Shown here: one piece after another, positions 17,704 to 27,073 of the stretch
How positions within the stretch are numbered: the stretch's first letter is position 1
Layout of the letters: every line of letters starts with the position of its first letter
NCBI GenBank assembly: GCA_035352895.1
Contig: DAOPYN010000015.1
Coordinates: 3,895 to 67,894, forward strand
From: UBA5070 sp035352895
GTDB taxonomy: Bacteria > Fibrobacterota > Fibrobacteria > UBA5070
Direction of reading: 5' to 3'
Length of the DNA stretch: 64,000 bases
Notes under the pieces: model-generated
What the model was told of the DNA's origin: nothing
Databases searched by the model: none
What the model saw: only the letters and a program-made list of their open reading frames with translations
Made by a program: the position numbers and the translations under genes

Positions 17704-18708
17704 GTGCCCAAGGCAACGACCTCCATCAATCTTCCGGACCAGAGCTCCCAAGCACTGGATTTTGCCAGATCCCTCATCCGGGAGGATCTGGACAAATCCT
17801 GGGAACTCGTGGTACAGCAGGCCGATGACGCTCCCGGGGAGCTTCCCGAGCGGCTTCGTTGGCTTTCGTCGCGCCAAGGGAAGCGCGTCCGTTCCACCCT
17901 CCTATTGCTGACTTCGCGTCTGGGCACTTCCCCGGACGTCCAGGCCGCACGACTGTGCGCCGCGGCGATCGAGCTCCTCCACGTCGCTTCCCTGGCACAC
18001 GACGACGTGATCGACGAATCCGAACTGCGTCGAGGAGAGGCCTCCGCCCCCCATCGCTGGGGCAACAAGATGGCCGTGCTGGTGGGCGACTACGTGTTCG
18101 CGCGATCCATGAAGCTCGCCATCCGCACCCGGCTTCCAGACGTCGTGGAAGCCATCAACAAGGCATCCTGCCAGTTGGTGGCCGGCGAAGTCGCCGAACT
18201 GGACCTGTCCCGGCACACCGCACCCACCTGGGCCCTCTACCGCGAAGTCATCCACCTCAAGACCGCATCGCTCCTGGAAACCTGCTGCCGCTGTGGCGCC
18301 TTTTCCGCCGGACTGGTCCCCACGGAGATCGAGGCCGCCGGAAGGTTGGGATACCACTTCGGGATGGCCTTCCAGATGTGCGACGACCTCCTGGATCTGG
18401 GAGGCGTGGCCGACCTGGACAAGCCCGCCCGTCTGGACCTCGCCAACGGGCTGGTGAATTTCCCGGCCCTGGTGCGACGCGAACTCACTGGAAGATCCCT
18501 GACCGACCTTGCCGCGCTGCCCACCCAGGCGCTGTTGTCCATCCTCCACGAGGAAGGCGTCCTCGCCCAATGCCTGGAGATGATCGGCGACGAACTGGAT
18601 CTGGCCGCGCGGGAGTTGGTCCACCTGCCGGAGGCTCCCGCCAAGTCCCACCTGCTGGACCTTCTGACCGACCTGAAAGATCGCTCCATCCGATCGCTCG
18701 CCCGATGA
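17704..18708 (+). CDS. Polyprenyl diphosphate synthase
   Basis: A 334-residue trans-prenyltransferase of the IspA/IspB superfamily, which joins isopentenyl diphosphate units into a longer polyprenyl chain. The first Asp-rich motif DDVID is at residues 100-104 and the second, DDLLD, at about 227-231. QGKRVRS at 58-64 is the substrate-binding segment. LHVASLAHDD is typical of long-chain synthases that supply quinone side chains. Chain length cannot be set from sequence. The start is a GTG with TACTTT 9 nt upstream and no Shine-Dalgarno. Confidence 0.88.
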   Translation: MPKATTSINLPDQSSQALDFARSLIREDLDKSWELVVQQADDAPGELPERLRWLSSRQGKRVRSTLLLLTSRLGTSPDVQAARLCAAAIELLHVASLAHDDVIDESELRRGEASAPHRWGNKMAVLVGDYVFARSMKLAIRTRLPDVVEAINKASCQLVAGEVAELDLSRHTAPTWALYREVIHLKTASLLETCCRCGAFSAGLVPTEIEAAGRLGYHFGMAFQMCDDLLDLGGVADLDKPARLDLANGLVNFPALVRRELTGRSLTDLAALPTQALLSILHEEGVLAQCLEMIGDELDLAARELVHLPEAPAKSHLLDLLTDLKDRSIRSLAR

Positions 18709-18724
18709 GGAGCGTCTCCTGAGC

Positions 18725-19807
18725 GTGGACGAGACGGAATTCGAGCGCAGTGGTGGGCGCAGGCTTGCGCGTTCCCGGAGAGTGGACGCGGAGATGATCT
18801 GGAGGGAGGGCTTTTCCGAAGACCCGTTGGGCGGGATCAAGCGAAAGCGCGACCTCAGAGGCCGACAGGGAAAGGTCCAGGTCGACAAGCTCCCCGACGT
18901 GCTGGGGGAGGCCCGCGAGGGCATCGTGGTGGGCGTCAGCCGCCGCACCTGCCAGGTGGAGCCTGTGGATGCCCCGGAAAGCGTGGTGGAATGCGCCTAT
19001 TCCCCCCGGTTGCGGCTCACGCGGGAATCGCTGCTGGCCGTGGGCGACCGCGTTCAATTCCATGCCCTGCCCGGTTCCGGTTGGCTCCTGACCTCCATCG
19101 AACCTCGGCGTACCCGCCTGTCCCGGCCGGGGCCCGATGCCCGCGACCACCTGGACATCGTCGTGGCATCCAACTTGGACCTTCTGGTCATCGTGGCTTC
19201 CTGCGACCGGCCCTCCTTCCATCCACGCCTGGTGGATCGTTTCCTGGTGACCGCCCAACTGGGCGGAGTCGAGCCCATGCTCTTCATGAACAAGGCGGAT
19301 CTGGCACCGCTTCCGGACCTGGAAACCTACCGTCGCATGGGAATCGCGGTGATCGCCGGATCCGCCACCACCGGGGAAGGGATCACCGAGCTGCGAAACC
19401 GGATCGGGACGCGCTGGGCGGCCTTCGCCGGCAGCTCCGGCGTGGGAAAGAGCTCCCTGGTGCGGGCCCTGGTCCCGTCGGCCGAAGTGGAGATCGGCGA
19501 AGTCCGCCGCAAGGACGGACGGGGCCGCCACACCACCACACGCAGCGGCGTGTTCAGGCTCTCCTCGGGAGGACGCATCGTGGACACGCCCGGCATCCGG
19601 GAGCTGGCGCTCCATCGACTGTCCGCCGGGGAACTGCAGCTGTACTTCCCGGATTTCGATCCCTATTTCGGAAAGTGCCGCTTCAACGACTGCCTCCATC
19701 GCCAGGAACCCGGTTGCGCCGTGTCCATGGCCGTGGAGCGGGGCGGTGTCCACCCCGACCGCTGGTCCAGCTACCTGCGCATCCTGGAATCGATCGGAAT
19801 CCCATGA
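18725..19807 (+). CDS. rsgA: RsgA, ribosome small-subunit maturation GTPase
   Basis: A 360-residue circularly permuted GTPase that acts late in 30S assembly. An OB-fold (about residues 60-125) precedes the G domain, with motifs in the permuted order: MNKAD (G4), GSSGVGKSS (G1), T-rich switch HTTT (G2), DTPG (G3). The C-terminal zinc site is CRFNDCLHRQEPGC. The N-terminus is about 60 residues longer than usual and basic. GTG at 18725 is the first start, but ATG at 18794 cannot be excluded. It lies 16 nt after the prenyl synthase gene. Confidence 0.94.
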   Translation: MDETEFERSGGRRLARSRRVDAEMIWREGFSEDPLGGIKRKRDLRGRQGKVQVDKLPDVLGEAREGIVVGVSRRTCQVEPVDAPESVVECAYSPRLRLTRESLLAVGDRVQFHALPGSGWLLTSIEPRRTRLSRPGPDARDHLDIVVASNLDLLVIVASCDRPSFHPRLVDRFLVTAQLGGVEPMLFMNKADLAPLPDLETYRRMGIAVIAGSATTGEGITELRNRIGTRWAAFAGSSGVGKSSLVRALVPSAEVEIGEVRRKDGRGRHTTTRSGVFRLSSGGRIVDTPGIRELALHRLSAGELQLYFPDFDPYFGKCRFNDCLHRQEPGCAVSMAVERGGVHPDRWSSYLRILESIGIP

Positions 19808-20355
19808 ATCTCCTCCTGATCGCGTTGCCCCTGTCTTCCGCCCCCCAGACCGTGACGGAAACCGTCGAAGGCCCGGCCGGCCGTCTGGGCGCCGGAGGAC
19901 GCTTGACCTGGTCCCAGTCCCCCATGTCCGATCCGCGGCTGTGGATCGACGGGCAGGTGGTGGTGCGTCCCATCCCGCGCATCCTGCTGACCGGCACCTG
20001 GGGCCGCTCGGAGGAGAGCCGGCGTGGACTCGGGATGGATACCACGATTTCCGAGATGCGCTGGGACCTGGGAGTGGGGGCGGTGATCCTGCAGGGCGCC
20101 GGAGCGGACGTCTACATCCCCGGGATCTGGCGGCATGCATCCCAGAGGCATTCGCGCCTGGGCGACGCCAGCTGGACGGAATTCGGCGTGGGCTTGGGTG
20201 CGTTGGCTCCTCTGAAAGGAACCTTCTCGCTGCGCAGCGAACTGATGTGGGTTTCCCCGAGCTCCCCCCACCGGAATCTCCTGCTGGGCCCGGGGCGCGA
20301 ATCGGATGGCAGCCGATTCGAGCTTTCCCTGGGTTTCGTCGCCTTCGTCAACTGA
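19804..20355 (+). CDS. Small exported protein, probably beta-rich
   Basis: A 183-residue protein of unknown function. MNLLLIALPLSSAPQT looks like a short signal peptide. The remainder alternates hydrophobic and polar residues with many Gly, Trp and Arg, and ends in FELSLGFVAFVN, a terminal aromatic pattern seen in small outer-membrane barrels. Its ATG overlaps the rsgA stop as ATGA, so it is translated in the same operon. No family is recognised. Confidence 0.65.
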   Translation: MNLLLIALPLSSAPQTVTETVEGPAGRLGAGGRLTWSQSPMSDPRLWIDGQVVVRPIPRILLTGTWGRSEESRRGLGMDTTISEMRWDLGVGAVILQGAGADVYIPGIWRHASQRHSRLGDASWTEFGVGLGALAPLKGTFSLRSELMWVSPSSPHRNLLLGPGRESDGSRFELSLGFVAFVN

Positions 20356-20365
20356 AAGGGATGGA

Positions 20366-21265
20366 ATGAGAATCGTCGTCACGGGTGCCACGGGGTTCAT
20401 CGGAAGCCATGTCTCCGTCCGCCTGGCCCAGGCGGGCCACCAGGTGGTGGCCACGGGGCGCGATCCGGACAAGGTTCCCGCCCTGGGATCGGTCCCCGGC
20501 ATCGTGCTCCGACGCGGAGACCTGGCCGACCCCTCGTCGTGGACCGCCGCTCTGGAAGGAGCCGACGTCCTGGTCCATGTCGCGCTGGGCTGGGGGGACA
20601 CGGGGCCGGACATGCTGCGAAACGACACCGAAGCCTCCGTCCGCCTGTTCCAGGCGGCGGTGGACGCGGGCGTCAAGAAGATCATCTACACCAGTTCCAC
20701 CGCGGCCTGCGGCGAAATGGCCCCGTTGAACCGCGAGGACATGGTCCCGCGCCCCATGGACTTCTACGGAGCCACCAAGGCCGCCACGGAATCCTATCTG
20801 CGCGCATTCGCCCACGGAAACGGGATCCAAGCCCACGTGGTGCGGCCGGGCTACATCTTCGGGGAACCGGTGGTGGCGCTGGCCCGCAGCCAGCCGGACC
20901 GGCGTTTCGCCCGGATCGCCCGCGCGGCGACGCGCGGCGAGCCCATCCATCTCGTGAAGCACGACGGCACCCAGTTTCTCCACGCCCGGGACATCGCCGA
21001 GGTGTATCTGGCGCTCCTGTCGTGCGACTCCAGGACTCCCACCGTCCACTACGCATTGTCCTCCCAGTGGCGTTCGTGGGCGGAAGTGGCGGCCCTGGCC
21101 GGGGAACTCCTCGGCCGCGAGGTGGACGTGGTCCTGGAGGACAAGGGCTACGGCGAGGAACCGTTCCTGTTCTCGGTGGACGGAATCCGTCGGGATTTCG
21201 GGCTGGATTTCCCCAACCTGGATCGGCTGCGGGAGCATGTCCGGTGGGAGATTTCGAGAACGTGA
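20366..21265 (+). CDS. NAD-dependent epimerase/dehydratase (extended SDR)
   Basis: A 299-residue extended short-chain dehydrogenase. The NAD(P) fold is VTGATGFIGSHV at the N-terminus. A Ser/Thr pair in IIYTSSTAAC and the YGATK catalytic Tyr-Lys are present. A substrate-side segment VVRPGYIFGE follows. Such enzymes act on nucleotide sugars or related ketones; the exact substrate is not apparent. It lies 10 nt after the secreted protein gene and overlaps the next gene by GTGA. Confidence 0.85.
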   Translation: MRIVVTGATGFIGSHVSVRLAQAGHQVVATGRDPDKVPALGSVPGIVLRRGDLADPSSWTAALEGADVLVHVALGWGDTGPDMLRNDTEASVRLFQAAVDAGVKKIIYTSSTAACGEMAPLNREDMVPRPMDFYGATKAATESYLRAFAHGNGIQAHVVRPGYIFGEPVVALARSQPDRRFARIARAATRGEPIHLVKHDGTQFLHARDIAEVYLALLSCDSRTPTVHYALSSQWRSWAEVAALAGELLGREVDVVLEDKGYGEEPFLFSVDGIRRDFGLDFPNLDRLREHVRWEISRT

Positions 21266-22026
21266 GCACCATGGCGCTGCGATTCCTGCTGGCTCCCATC
21301 CTGGTGGGACTGGCGTCGCTCGCCGCTCGGCGCTGGGGGAACACCGTTGGCGGATGGATCGCCGCGCTTCCCTTCGTGGCGGGCCCGCTCCTCCTGGTGG
21401 TGGCCCTGGAACAGGGACCGGTTTTCGCGGCCCATTCCGCGCGGTCGGCCCTGTCGGGGATCGTGGCCTTGGCCGTGTTCTCCAACGTGTATGCCAGGAT
21501 CTGTCAAAAATGGTCCTGGTGGGCCGCGCTTCCCGGATCCTGGACGTCCTACCTCGCCTCCGCCTGGGCCATGTCGCCTTGGGACATGGGCGTCGCCGCG
21601 CGGCTGGCGGGCGCGCTGTGCGCCCTGTGGACCGCGCGCCTCCTGCTTCCCCCGATCGTTCATTCCACCCACCATACGCCGCGCGAGCGCCCCACCTGGG
21701 ATCTGCCCGCCCGGATGATCTCCGCGGCGGCCCTGGTGGGAACCATCGCCACGCTCGCGCACCGGTTGGGTCCCAACTGGAGCGGACTGCTCGCACCTTT
21801 CCCCATCGCCACCACCATCCTGGTGGCCTTCACCCAGGCCCAGGAGGGCTCCGCGGCGGTCACGCGGATGTTGAGAGGCTTCCTTCCAGCTCTTGCGGGA
21901 CTCGCGAGCTTCTTCGCCACCCTGGCCCTGGCCCTGCCCGTCTTGTCGGTCTTCCACGCCTTCGCGCTGGGCCTGGTGGTCACGGTGGCCACCCAGGCCC
22001 TGGCGATCCGTCTGGCCGGGAAATAG
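21262..22026 (+). CDS. Multi-spanning membrane protein of unknown function
   Basis: A 254-residue very hydrophobic protein with about eight predicted membrane helices in two similar halves. WGNTVGGWIAALPFVAGPLLLVVALEQG in the first half resembles PNWSGLLAPFPIATTILVAFTQAQEG in the second. The internal repeat is reminiscent of small transporters, but no family can be named. The GTG at 21262 overlaps the epimerase stop; the ATG at 21271 is the alternative. The strong terminator at 22038-22066 closes the operon. Confidence 0.7.
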   Translation: MSTMALRFLLAPILVGLASLAARRWGNTVGGWIAALPFVAGPLLLVVALEQGPVFAAHSARSALSGIVALAVFSNVYARICQKWSWWAALPGSWTSYLASAWAMSPWDMGVAARLAGALCALWTARLLLPPIVHSTHHTPRERPTWDLPARMISAAALVGTIATLAHRLGPNWSGLLAPFPIATTILVAFTQAQEGSAAVTRMLRGFLPALAGLASFFATLALALPVLSVFHAFALGLVVTVATQALAIRLAGK

Positions 22027-22037
22027 GTCTATCAACC

Positions 22038-22066
22038 ACCCCGCAGCTTCGCTGCGGGGTATTTTT
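22038..22066 (+). terminator. Intrinsic terminator
   Basis: A perfect 10-bp stem ACCCCGCAGC/GCTGCGGGGT with a TTC loop is followed by ATTTTTC. It lies 11 nt after the membrane protein gene. Part of the left arm with its flank (AACCACCCCGC.GCTTCG) recurs at 22092-22109. Confidence 0.9.
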
Positions 22067-22122
22067 CTTGGCCAGCGAACTTCGATCACGAACCACCCCG
22101 CGGCTTCGCCCTTCGACGCACC

Positions 22123-23280
22123 TCAGGCGCGGGAAACGATGATCTTCTCGATATCCTCGGGGGACAGCGAACCGTTCTCGCCCTGCCTGGTCCCCCGTTG
22201 CGCGAACCGCGCCCGCACCTTGGCTCCCGCCTGCACCGCGTCGATCCCGTGGTCGGAGAGCCGGGTGGGAACGCCCATGGATTCGAAGAACGCCTCGGTG
22301 AGCTCGATGGCCCGCGAGGCGACCCAGGCGGGCTCGCCCGTGAGTCCCCAGACGCGCGCGCCGTACTTGGCCAAGCGCTCCTTCTTCATCTCCAGCTGGT
22401 GGCGCCACACGCCGGGCAGGACCACCGCCAGGGTGCGCGCATGGTCCAATCCGTAGAATGCGGTCAATTCGTGTCCAATTCCGTGCGAGGCCCAGTCGCC
22501 GGGAAGACCGGCACCCATCGCTCCCTGGAGAGCCATGGTGGCCGCCCACATCACGTTGGCGCGGGAAGCGTAGTCGGAGGGACTGGCGAGGACCTTGGGC
22601 CCTTCCTCGATCAGGGTGGAGAGGATCCCCTCGGCGAACCGGTCCTGCAGGACCGAATCCTTGTGCACCGTCACGTACTGCTCGGTGGTGTGCACGAAGG
22701 CGTCCACGACGCCGTTTCCCGTCTGGCGGGCATCGAGCGTGAAGGTGGTGGCGGGATCCAGGATGGAAAACCGCGGATACACCAGCTCGGACCAGAAACC
22801 GAGCTTCTCGGTGGTCTCGTCGCGGCTGATCACCGCCGACCCGTTTGCCTCCGACCCGGTGGCGGGCAAGGTGAGCACGGCTCCGAGAGGCAACGCCGCC
22901 TTCACGCAACCACCGTTGGACCGCAGGATCTCCCAGGCGTCGGGACCGTCGTACTTCACGGCCGCGGCGATGAACTTGGTCCCGTCCAGGACCGATCCTC
23001 CGCCCACAGGCAGGAGGAAATCGATCTCCTTCTCGCGCACCAGCCGCACCGCCTTCATCAGCGTTTCGTAGCGGGGGTTGGGCTCGATCCCTCCGAACTC
23101 CACCACGAAGGCATCGTCCAACGCGGCGCGCACCGAGGCGTGCACACCGTTTCTGAAGATGGAGCCCCCTCCGTAGGTGAGAAGAACGCGAGCCCCCTTG
23201 GGGACCAGGTCGGAAAGCCGCGCGATGGTATCCCGCCCGAAAACCAGACGAGTTGGATTGGAGAATTCGAAATTCAGCAT
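22123..23280 (-). CDS. Iron-type alcohol dehydrogenase / aldehyde reductase (YqhD-like)
   Basis: A 385-residue group III (iron-containing) dehydrogenase. The N-terminal half holds the cofactor motif GGGSVLDGTKF, and PATGSEANGSAVIS is the family signature. Metal ligands lie in VDAFVHTTEQY and in SHGIGHELTAFYGLDHA, which give the expected Asp and three His. The sequence resembles YqhD/Bdh enzymes, which reduce aldehydes with NADPH. It is a single-gene unit; TAGATT lies 8 nt before the ATG. Confidence 0.9.
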   Translation of the reverse strand: MLNFEFSNPTRLVFGRDTIARLSDLVPKGARVLLTYGGGSIFRNGVHASVRAALDDAFVVEFGGIEPNPRYETLMKAVRLVREKEIDFLLPVGGGSVLDGTKFIAAAVKYDGPDAWEILRSNGGCVKAALPLGAVLTLPATGSEANGSAVISRDETTEKLGFWSELVYPRFSILDPATTFTLDARQTGNGVVDAFVHTTEQYVTVHKDSVLQDRFAEGILSTLIEEGPKVLASPSDYASRANVMWAATMALQGAMGAGLPGDWASHGIGHELTAFYGLDHARTLAVVLPGVWRHQLEMKKERLAKYGARVWGLTGEPAWVASRAIELTEAFFESMGVPTRLSDHGIDAVQAGAKVRARFAQRGTRQGENGSLSPEDIEKIIVSRA

Positions 23281-23350
23281 GATGGAAAAATCTAGTCGCG
23301 TTTTTCCTGAAACGGTTCAATCCATCCAGGACGTTCCCGTCACCGCAGCG

Positions 23351-24670
23351 TCAGTCGAGCAAGTTTCCTCGGAAGCCCTGCGGGACCACCGCCGAGAGGG
23401 TCCAACCGTTCTCTTCCCGCACATCCGGGAATTGCTCATGCAACACCCGTTGGACATGCTCCGGCTGGACGCTCTCGATGTTGTCCATGATTTCTTCCAA
23501 AGCGATGGTCCTGCCGTACAAGAGCAGGCATTTCCCCAAATGCTGCATGCGGGCGCTGGAGCTTTCCAGGGCGAGGACCGCCGCACCCGCCGCGTGGTCC
23601 TTGGCGAAACGGAGCTCCTTCTTGGAAACCCCTTCCTCGCGGAGTTTGCGGATCTCCTCGCCCACCACCTTCACGGCCTTGGCGGCCTGGGCGGGCTCGG
23701 TTCCCAGCGAAACGCCCAAGGCCCCGGTCCCCAGCAGGAAATCGGCGAAGGAATAGACGCTGTAGGCCAATCCGCGCTTCTCGCGGATCTCCTGGTTCAG
23801 GCGACTGGACATCCCGCCCCCCAGGATCAGGTTCACCAGGCTCACCGCATGGCGATCGGGATGGTGGGCGCCCGGACTGCGCCTCGAGAGGATCAGGTTC
23901 ACCTGCGAAACGTCCTTTTCCACCACGATCCGCGAGACCTGCCGGGCTCCCACGCGTTCCACCTTCTGGAGGATCCTCTCCCCGAACGCCCTCGATTCCA
24001 GGGCCTTGGCGGCGGTGGAAACCAGCCGATCGTGGTCCACGTTCCCCGATGCGGTCACCAGAAGCGGCACGTCGCCGGACAGGGAACGGCGCCGATGCTC
24101 CAGCAGATCGTCCACCGAGAGCTTGGAAACGGAGTCCAGCGTGCCCGCGATGGGCTCGCCCAGGGCCTGGCGATTCCAAAGGGCATTGGCGAACAACTCC
24201 CCCACCAGCTCCTCCGGATCGTCGTCACAACCGCGTATCTCTTCCAGGACCACCTGGCGTTCGAGTTCCAGATCCTTCTTCCCGAGCTTGGCTCCGGTCA
24301 CCAGGTCGCACACCAGATCGACCGCCCGATCCTGGTCGCGATCCAGCACCTTGGCGTAGAAGCAGGTCTGCTCGCGGCTGGTGAACGCGTTGAGGTGGCC
24401 GCCCACTTCCTCCAGCTCCCTGGACACCCGCAAAGCCGAACGCCTGCCTGTGCCCTTGAACACCATGTGCTCGTAGAGATGGGCCAAGCCCGCCTTGCCC
24501 ACGGGATCGTGGCGGGACCCGAGGCCCAACCAGACTCCCACGGATTGGGAACGCAATCCCTCCATCCGTTCGGTCACCACGGCCACGCCGTTGGGAAGAA
24601 GGGTGGAGCGCACGCCCGAAACGGCGGCCGAACCTGGGGTGGAGCTTGAAATCGTTTTTTTCGTGGGCAC
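23351..24670 (-). CDS. M16-family zinc metallopeptidase
   Basis: A 439-residue peptidase of the mitochondrial-processing-peptidase type. The inverted zinc motif HLYEH is at about residue 62, and the third ligand Glu is likely in VVLEEIRG. The C-terminal half carries the paired Arg/Tyr segment EIREKRGLAYSVYS. Homologues are often YmxG/PqqF-like proteases whose substrates are unknown. The GTG at 24670 is preferred over an ATG at 24718 because TACCTT lies exactly 6 nt before the GTG and the longer version would run into the divergent tcdA promoter. Confidence 0.88.
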   Translation of the reverse strand: MPTKKTISSSTPGSAAVSGVRSTLLPNGVAVVTERMEGLRSQSVGVWLGLGSRHDPVGKAGLAHLYEHMVFKGTGRRSALRVSRELEEVGGHLNAFTSREQTCFYAKVLDRDQDRAVDLVCDLVTGAKLGKKDLELERQVVLEEIRGCDDDPEELVGELFANALWNRQALGEPIAGTLDSVSKLSVDDLLEHRRRSLSGDVPLLVTASGNVDHDRLVSTAAKALESRAFGERILQKVERVGARQVSRIVVEKDVSQVNLILSRRSPGAHHPDRHAVSLVNLILGGGMSSRLNQEIREKRGLAYSVYSFADFLLGTGALGVSLGTEPAQAAKAVKVVGEEIRKLREEGVSKKELRFAKDHAAGAAVLALESSSARMQHLGKCLLLYGRTIALEEIMDNIESVQPEHVQRVLHEQFPDVREENGWTLSAVVPQGFRGNLLD

Positions 24671-24730
24671 GGAGCGAAGGTAGGAAAGCCCCGGCGATCC
24701 TCCGCCACGGAGGTACATTGCGCTCCGAAC

Positions 24731-25522
24731 ATGGCTTCCAATCCCGTCTTCCATCGCCTGGAACTGCTCGTGGGCTCCTCCGTGGTCCGGCGACTCCAGG
24801 GTTCCCGCGCCATCGTCTTCGGAGTGGGGGGGGTGGGCAGCTGGTGCGCCGAAGCCCTCGTGCGCAACGGACTGGGCGCGGTGACGGTGGTGGACTCCGA
24901 CACCGTCTGCGTCACCAACGTCAACCGCCAGCTCCAGGCGACAACAGGAACCGTCGGGCAGTCGAAGGTGGACCTGCTGGCCCAGCGGCTTCGGTCCATC
25001 CATCCGCGCTGCCAGGTGGAAGCCCACCAGGCGGTGTACGAGAAGGCCACCCGGGACCGGTTCGAACTGCCCTCCTACGACTACGTGGTGGACGCCATCG
25101 ACAGCTACACCCACAAGCTGGACCTGATCGAGCACGCCTGGGAGGTGGGCGCCACGTTGGTGTCGTCCATGGGAGCCGCCTGCCGCGTGGATTCCACCGC
25201 CGTGCGCACCACCTCCGTGTGGAACGCGCGCAAGGATCCGTTCGCGCGCATCGTCCGCAAGGGCCTGCGCAAGCGGGGGTTTTCCGGGGATTTCCAGGTG
25301 GTCTACAGCGAAGAGGATCCGCTCCCGCCCACGGAAACCACGTCGGTCGCCTGCGGGACGCACCAATGCTTCTGCCCGCACGACGCCGATTCCGACCGCA
25401 AGGACTGGTGCGAGACCAAGCTCGTGATCAACGGAAGCGCCGTCCACGTGACCGCGGCCTTCGGGATGGCCCTGGCGGGGCTGGTCCTGCAGGACGCCCG
25501 CGCCAAGGTGGCCGCCCCCTGA
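24731..25522 (+). CDS. tcdA: tRNA threonylcarbamoyladenosine dehydratase
   Basis: A 263-residue E1-like enzyme that cyclises t6A37 of tRNA to ct6A using ATP. The nucleotide fold VFGVGGVGSWCAEAL and the following DSDTV..TNVNRQ are those of the ThiF/MoeB/TcdA superfamily. A Cys cluster near residue 218 (CGTHQCFC) is visible. TACATT lies 11 nt before the ATG. Confidence 0.92.
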   Translation: MASNPVFHRLELLVGSSVVRRLQGSRAIVFGVGGVGSWCAEALVRNGLGAVTVVDSDTVCVTNVNRQLQATTGTVGQSKVDLLAQRLRSIHPRCQVEAHQAVYEKATRDRFELPSYDYVVDAIDSYTHKLDLIEHAWEVGATLVSSMGAACRVDSTAVRTTSVWNARKDPFARIVRKGLRKRGFSGDFQVVYSEEDPLPPTETTSVACGTHQCFCPHDADSDRKDWCETKLVINGSAVHVTAAFGMALAGLVLQDARAKVAAP

Positions 25523-25587
25523 CGAGAGCTTTTCCCGAAAGGGGGGGCGCGAGTTCGAGGATCCGCCCAAGGGCGTATCGTACGAAC

Positions 25588-26865
25588 CTACTTCACGCGG
25601 AATTCGATGCGACGATTCTTGGCGCGACCTTCCTCGGTCGCGTTATCGGCGACCGGTTGGGCAGGACCGTATCCCTTGGAGGTCAGCTGCTTGGCGGGAA
25701 CGCCGAGCTTGACCAGATAGGCCTGCACCGCCTTGGCGCGCTTTGCGGAAAGTACGTTGTTCGTCTTGGCCTTGCCTGCGTTGTCGGTGAAGCCGGCGAT
25801 CTCGACCTTCGACTTCGGAGAAGACTTCAAGGCCTCCGCCGCGTGGACCAGGACCGGATTGCTCGAGGAGTCGATGTCCGCCTTGCCGGTCGCGAACAGG
25901 ATGCCCGACAAGGTCAGCTTGGTTCCCTTCTCGAACTTGATCTCGACGCAACCGGTCGAATCGACCTTTTCACCTTCGGGCGATCCCGGGCACTTGTCCA
26001 GGTGATCGGCCACGCCATCCTTGTCGGAATCGACCGGGCAACCCGACTCGTCGACCGAGACGCCGGCCGGGGTTTCCGAGCACTTGTCCAGGTGATCGGC
26101 CACGCCATCCTTGTCGGAGTCGATCGGGCAACCCGTTCCATCGACCGAAACGCCCATCGGGGTGTTCTGGCAGTTGTCGAGGTTGTCCGAAACGCCATCG
26201 GAATCGGCATCCCGCACGGAATCGATGAACTGCGTCGCCTGCGGAGGAAGGATGGCGCGCAGCTCTTGTTCACCGCCGCCGAATCGCCAGGTCAAGCCAA
26301 GGCCCGCGCGGATGAGATCGTCCCGCTTGTGGTAGAAGTCTTCGCCGGTCTGGATGCCGTCGAGCTTGTCCCAAAGCTTCGCGTAGGCGCGGTTCTCCAG
26401 GAAGACGGTGCCGGAAATGCGCTGTCCGAACAGCAGCTCCAACCCCAGCTCGACGGGGACGTAGACGTTCCCCGCCAGGTCCTGGACCTTGATCCCGTAG
26501 GAGTTGGCCGTTCCGAAATCCGACGAAACGCCCGCCGCGAGGTAGGGGCGAAGCGATTCGAAGTATCCGAAGGTGGGCTGGTAGACGCCCTGGACGCCGA
26601 CGTTCCCGAAGTTCTTGGTCCGGAATGCGTTGGTGCCGTCCGAGATCTCCCCGTATCCGCCGATGAGGCGGGCGGCGAAGGTCTCGTTGATGTGGTATTC
26701 CACGTGCGCCCGGCCATAGGGCATGATGTTGTTGCCGTAGGATCCGTTGTATCGCTGGGCGCCGCCGGCGATCCCGATGCCGATCCTTCCGTCCAACGAA
26801 ACGGGATCTTCGGCCATGGCCGAAAACGCCATGGCGGAAACGAGGAGGGTTGAGAACTTGAACAT
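25588..26865 (-). CDS. OmpA-family outer membrane protein with TSP3 linker (paralogue A)
   Basis: A 425-residue envelope protein. A signal peptide (MFKFSTLLVSAMAFSAMA) is followed by an eight-stranded-barrel-like region (about 20-215). Three thrombospondin type 3 calcium-binding repeats follow (about 218-305, DSDKDGVADHLDKC). The C-terminal OmpA peptidoglycan-binding domain (about 315-425) contains VEIAGFTDNAGKAKTNNVLSAKRA and NRRIEFRVK. GGAG lies 6 nt before the ATG. It is closely similar in layout and C-terminal sequence to the protein at 32572-33960 on the other strand, so the two arose by duplication. Confidence 0.92.
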   Translation of the reverse strand: MFKFSTLLVSAMAFSAMAEDPVSLDGRIGIGIAGGAQRYNGSYGNNIMPYGRAHVEYHINETFAARLIGGYGEISDGTNAFRTKNFGNVGVQGVYQPTFGYFESLRPYLAAGVSSDFGTANSYGIKVQDLAGNVYVPVELGLELLFGQRISGTVFLENRAYAKLWDKLDGIQTGEDFYHKRDDLIRAGLGLTWRFGGGEQELRAILPPQATQFIDSVRDADSDGVSDNLDNCQNTPMGVSVDGTGCPIDSDKDGVADHLDKCSETPAGVSVDESGCPVDSDKDGVADHLDKCPGSPEGEKVDSTGCVEIKFEKGTKLTLSGILFATGKADIDSSSNPVLVHAAEALKSSPKSKVEIAGFTDNAGKAKTNNVLSAKRAKAVQAYLVKLGVPAKQLTSKGYGPAQPVADNATEEGRAKNRRIEFRVK

Positions 26866-27073
26866 GTGCGACTCCAAGGTGAATTGAGGATCCAGGCTCG
26901 TGGCCGATCCATAGTGGCGAAGGGGCATTGCGCAGGATAGTTAATTCCCGGTCCTGTCGGGAAACGTCAAGGAAGACCCCGACAGGGTTGTTGGTCCTGC
27001 GGACCCGATCCCGTGCGGGTTTCCGGGCAATCGATGCGTCAACGCGAAGGCGTCGGTCGCAAGCACCGGGATC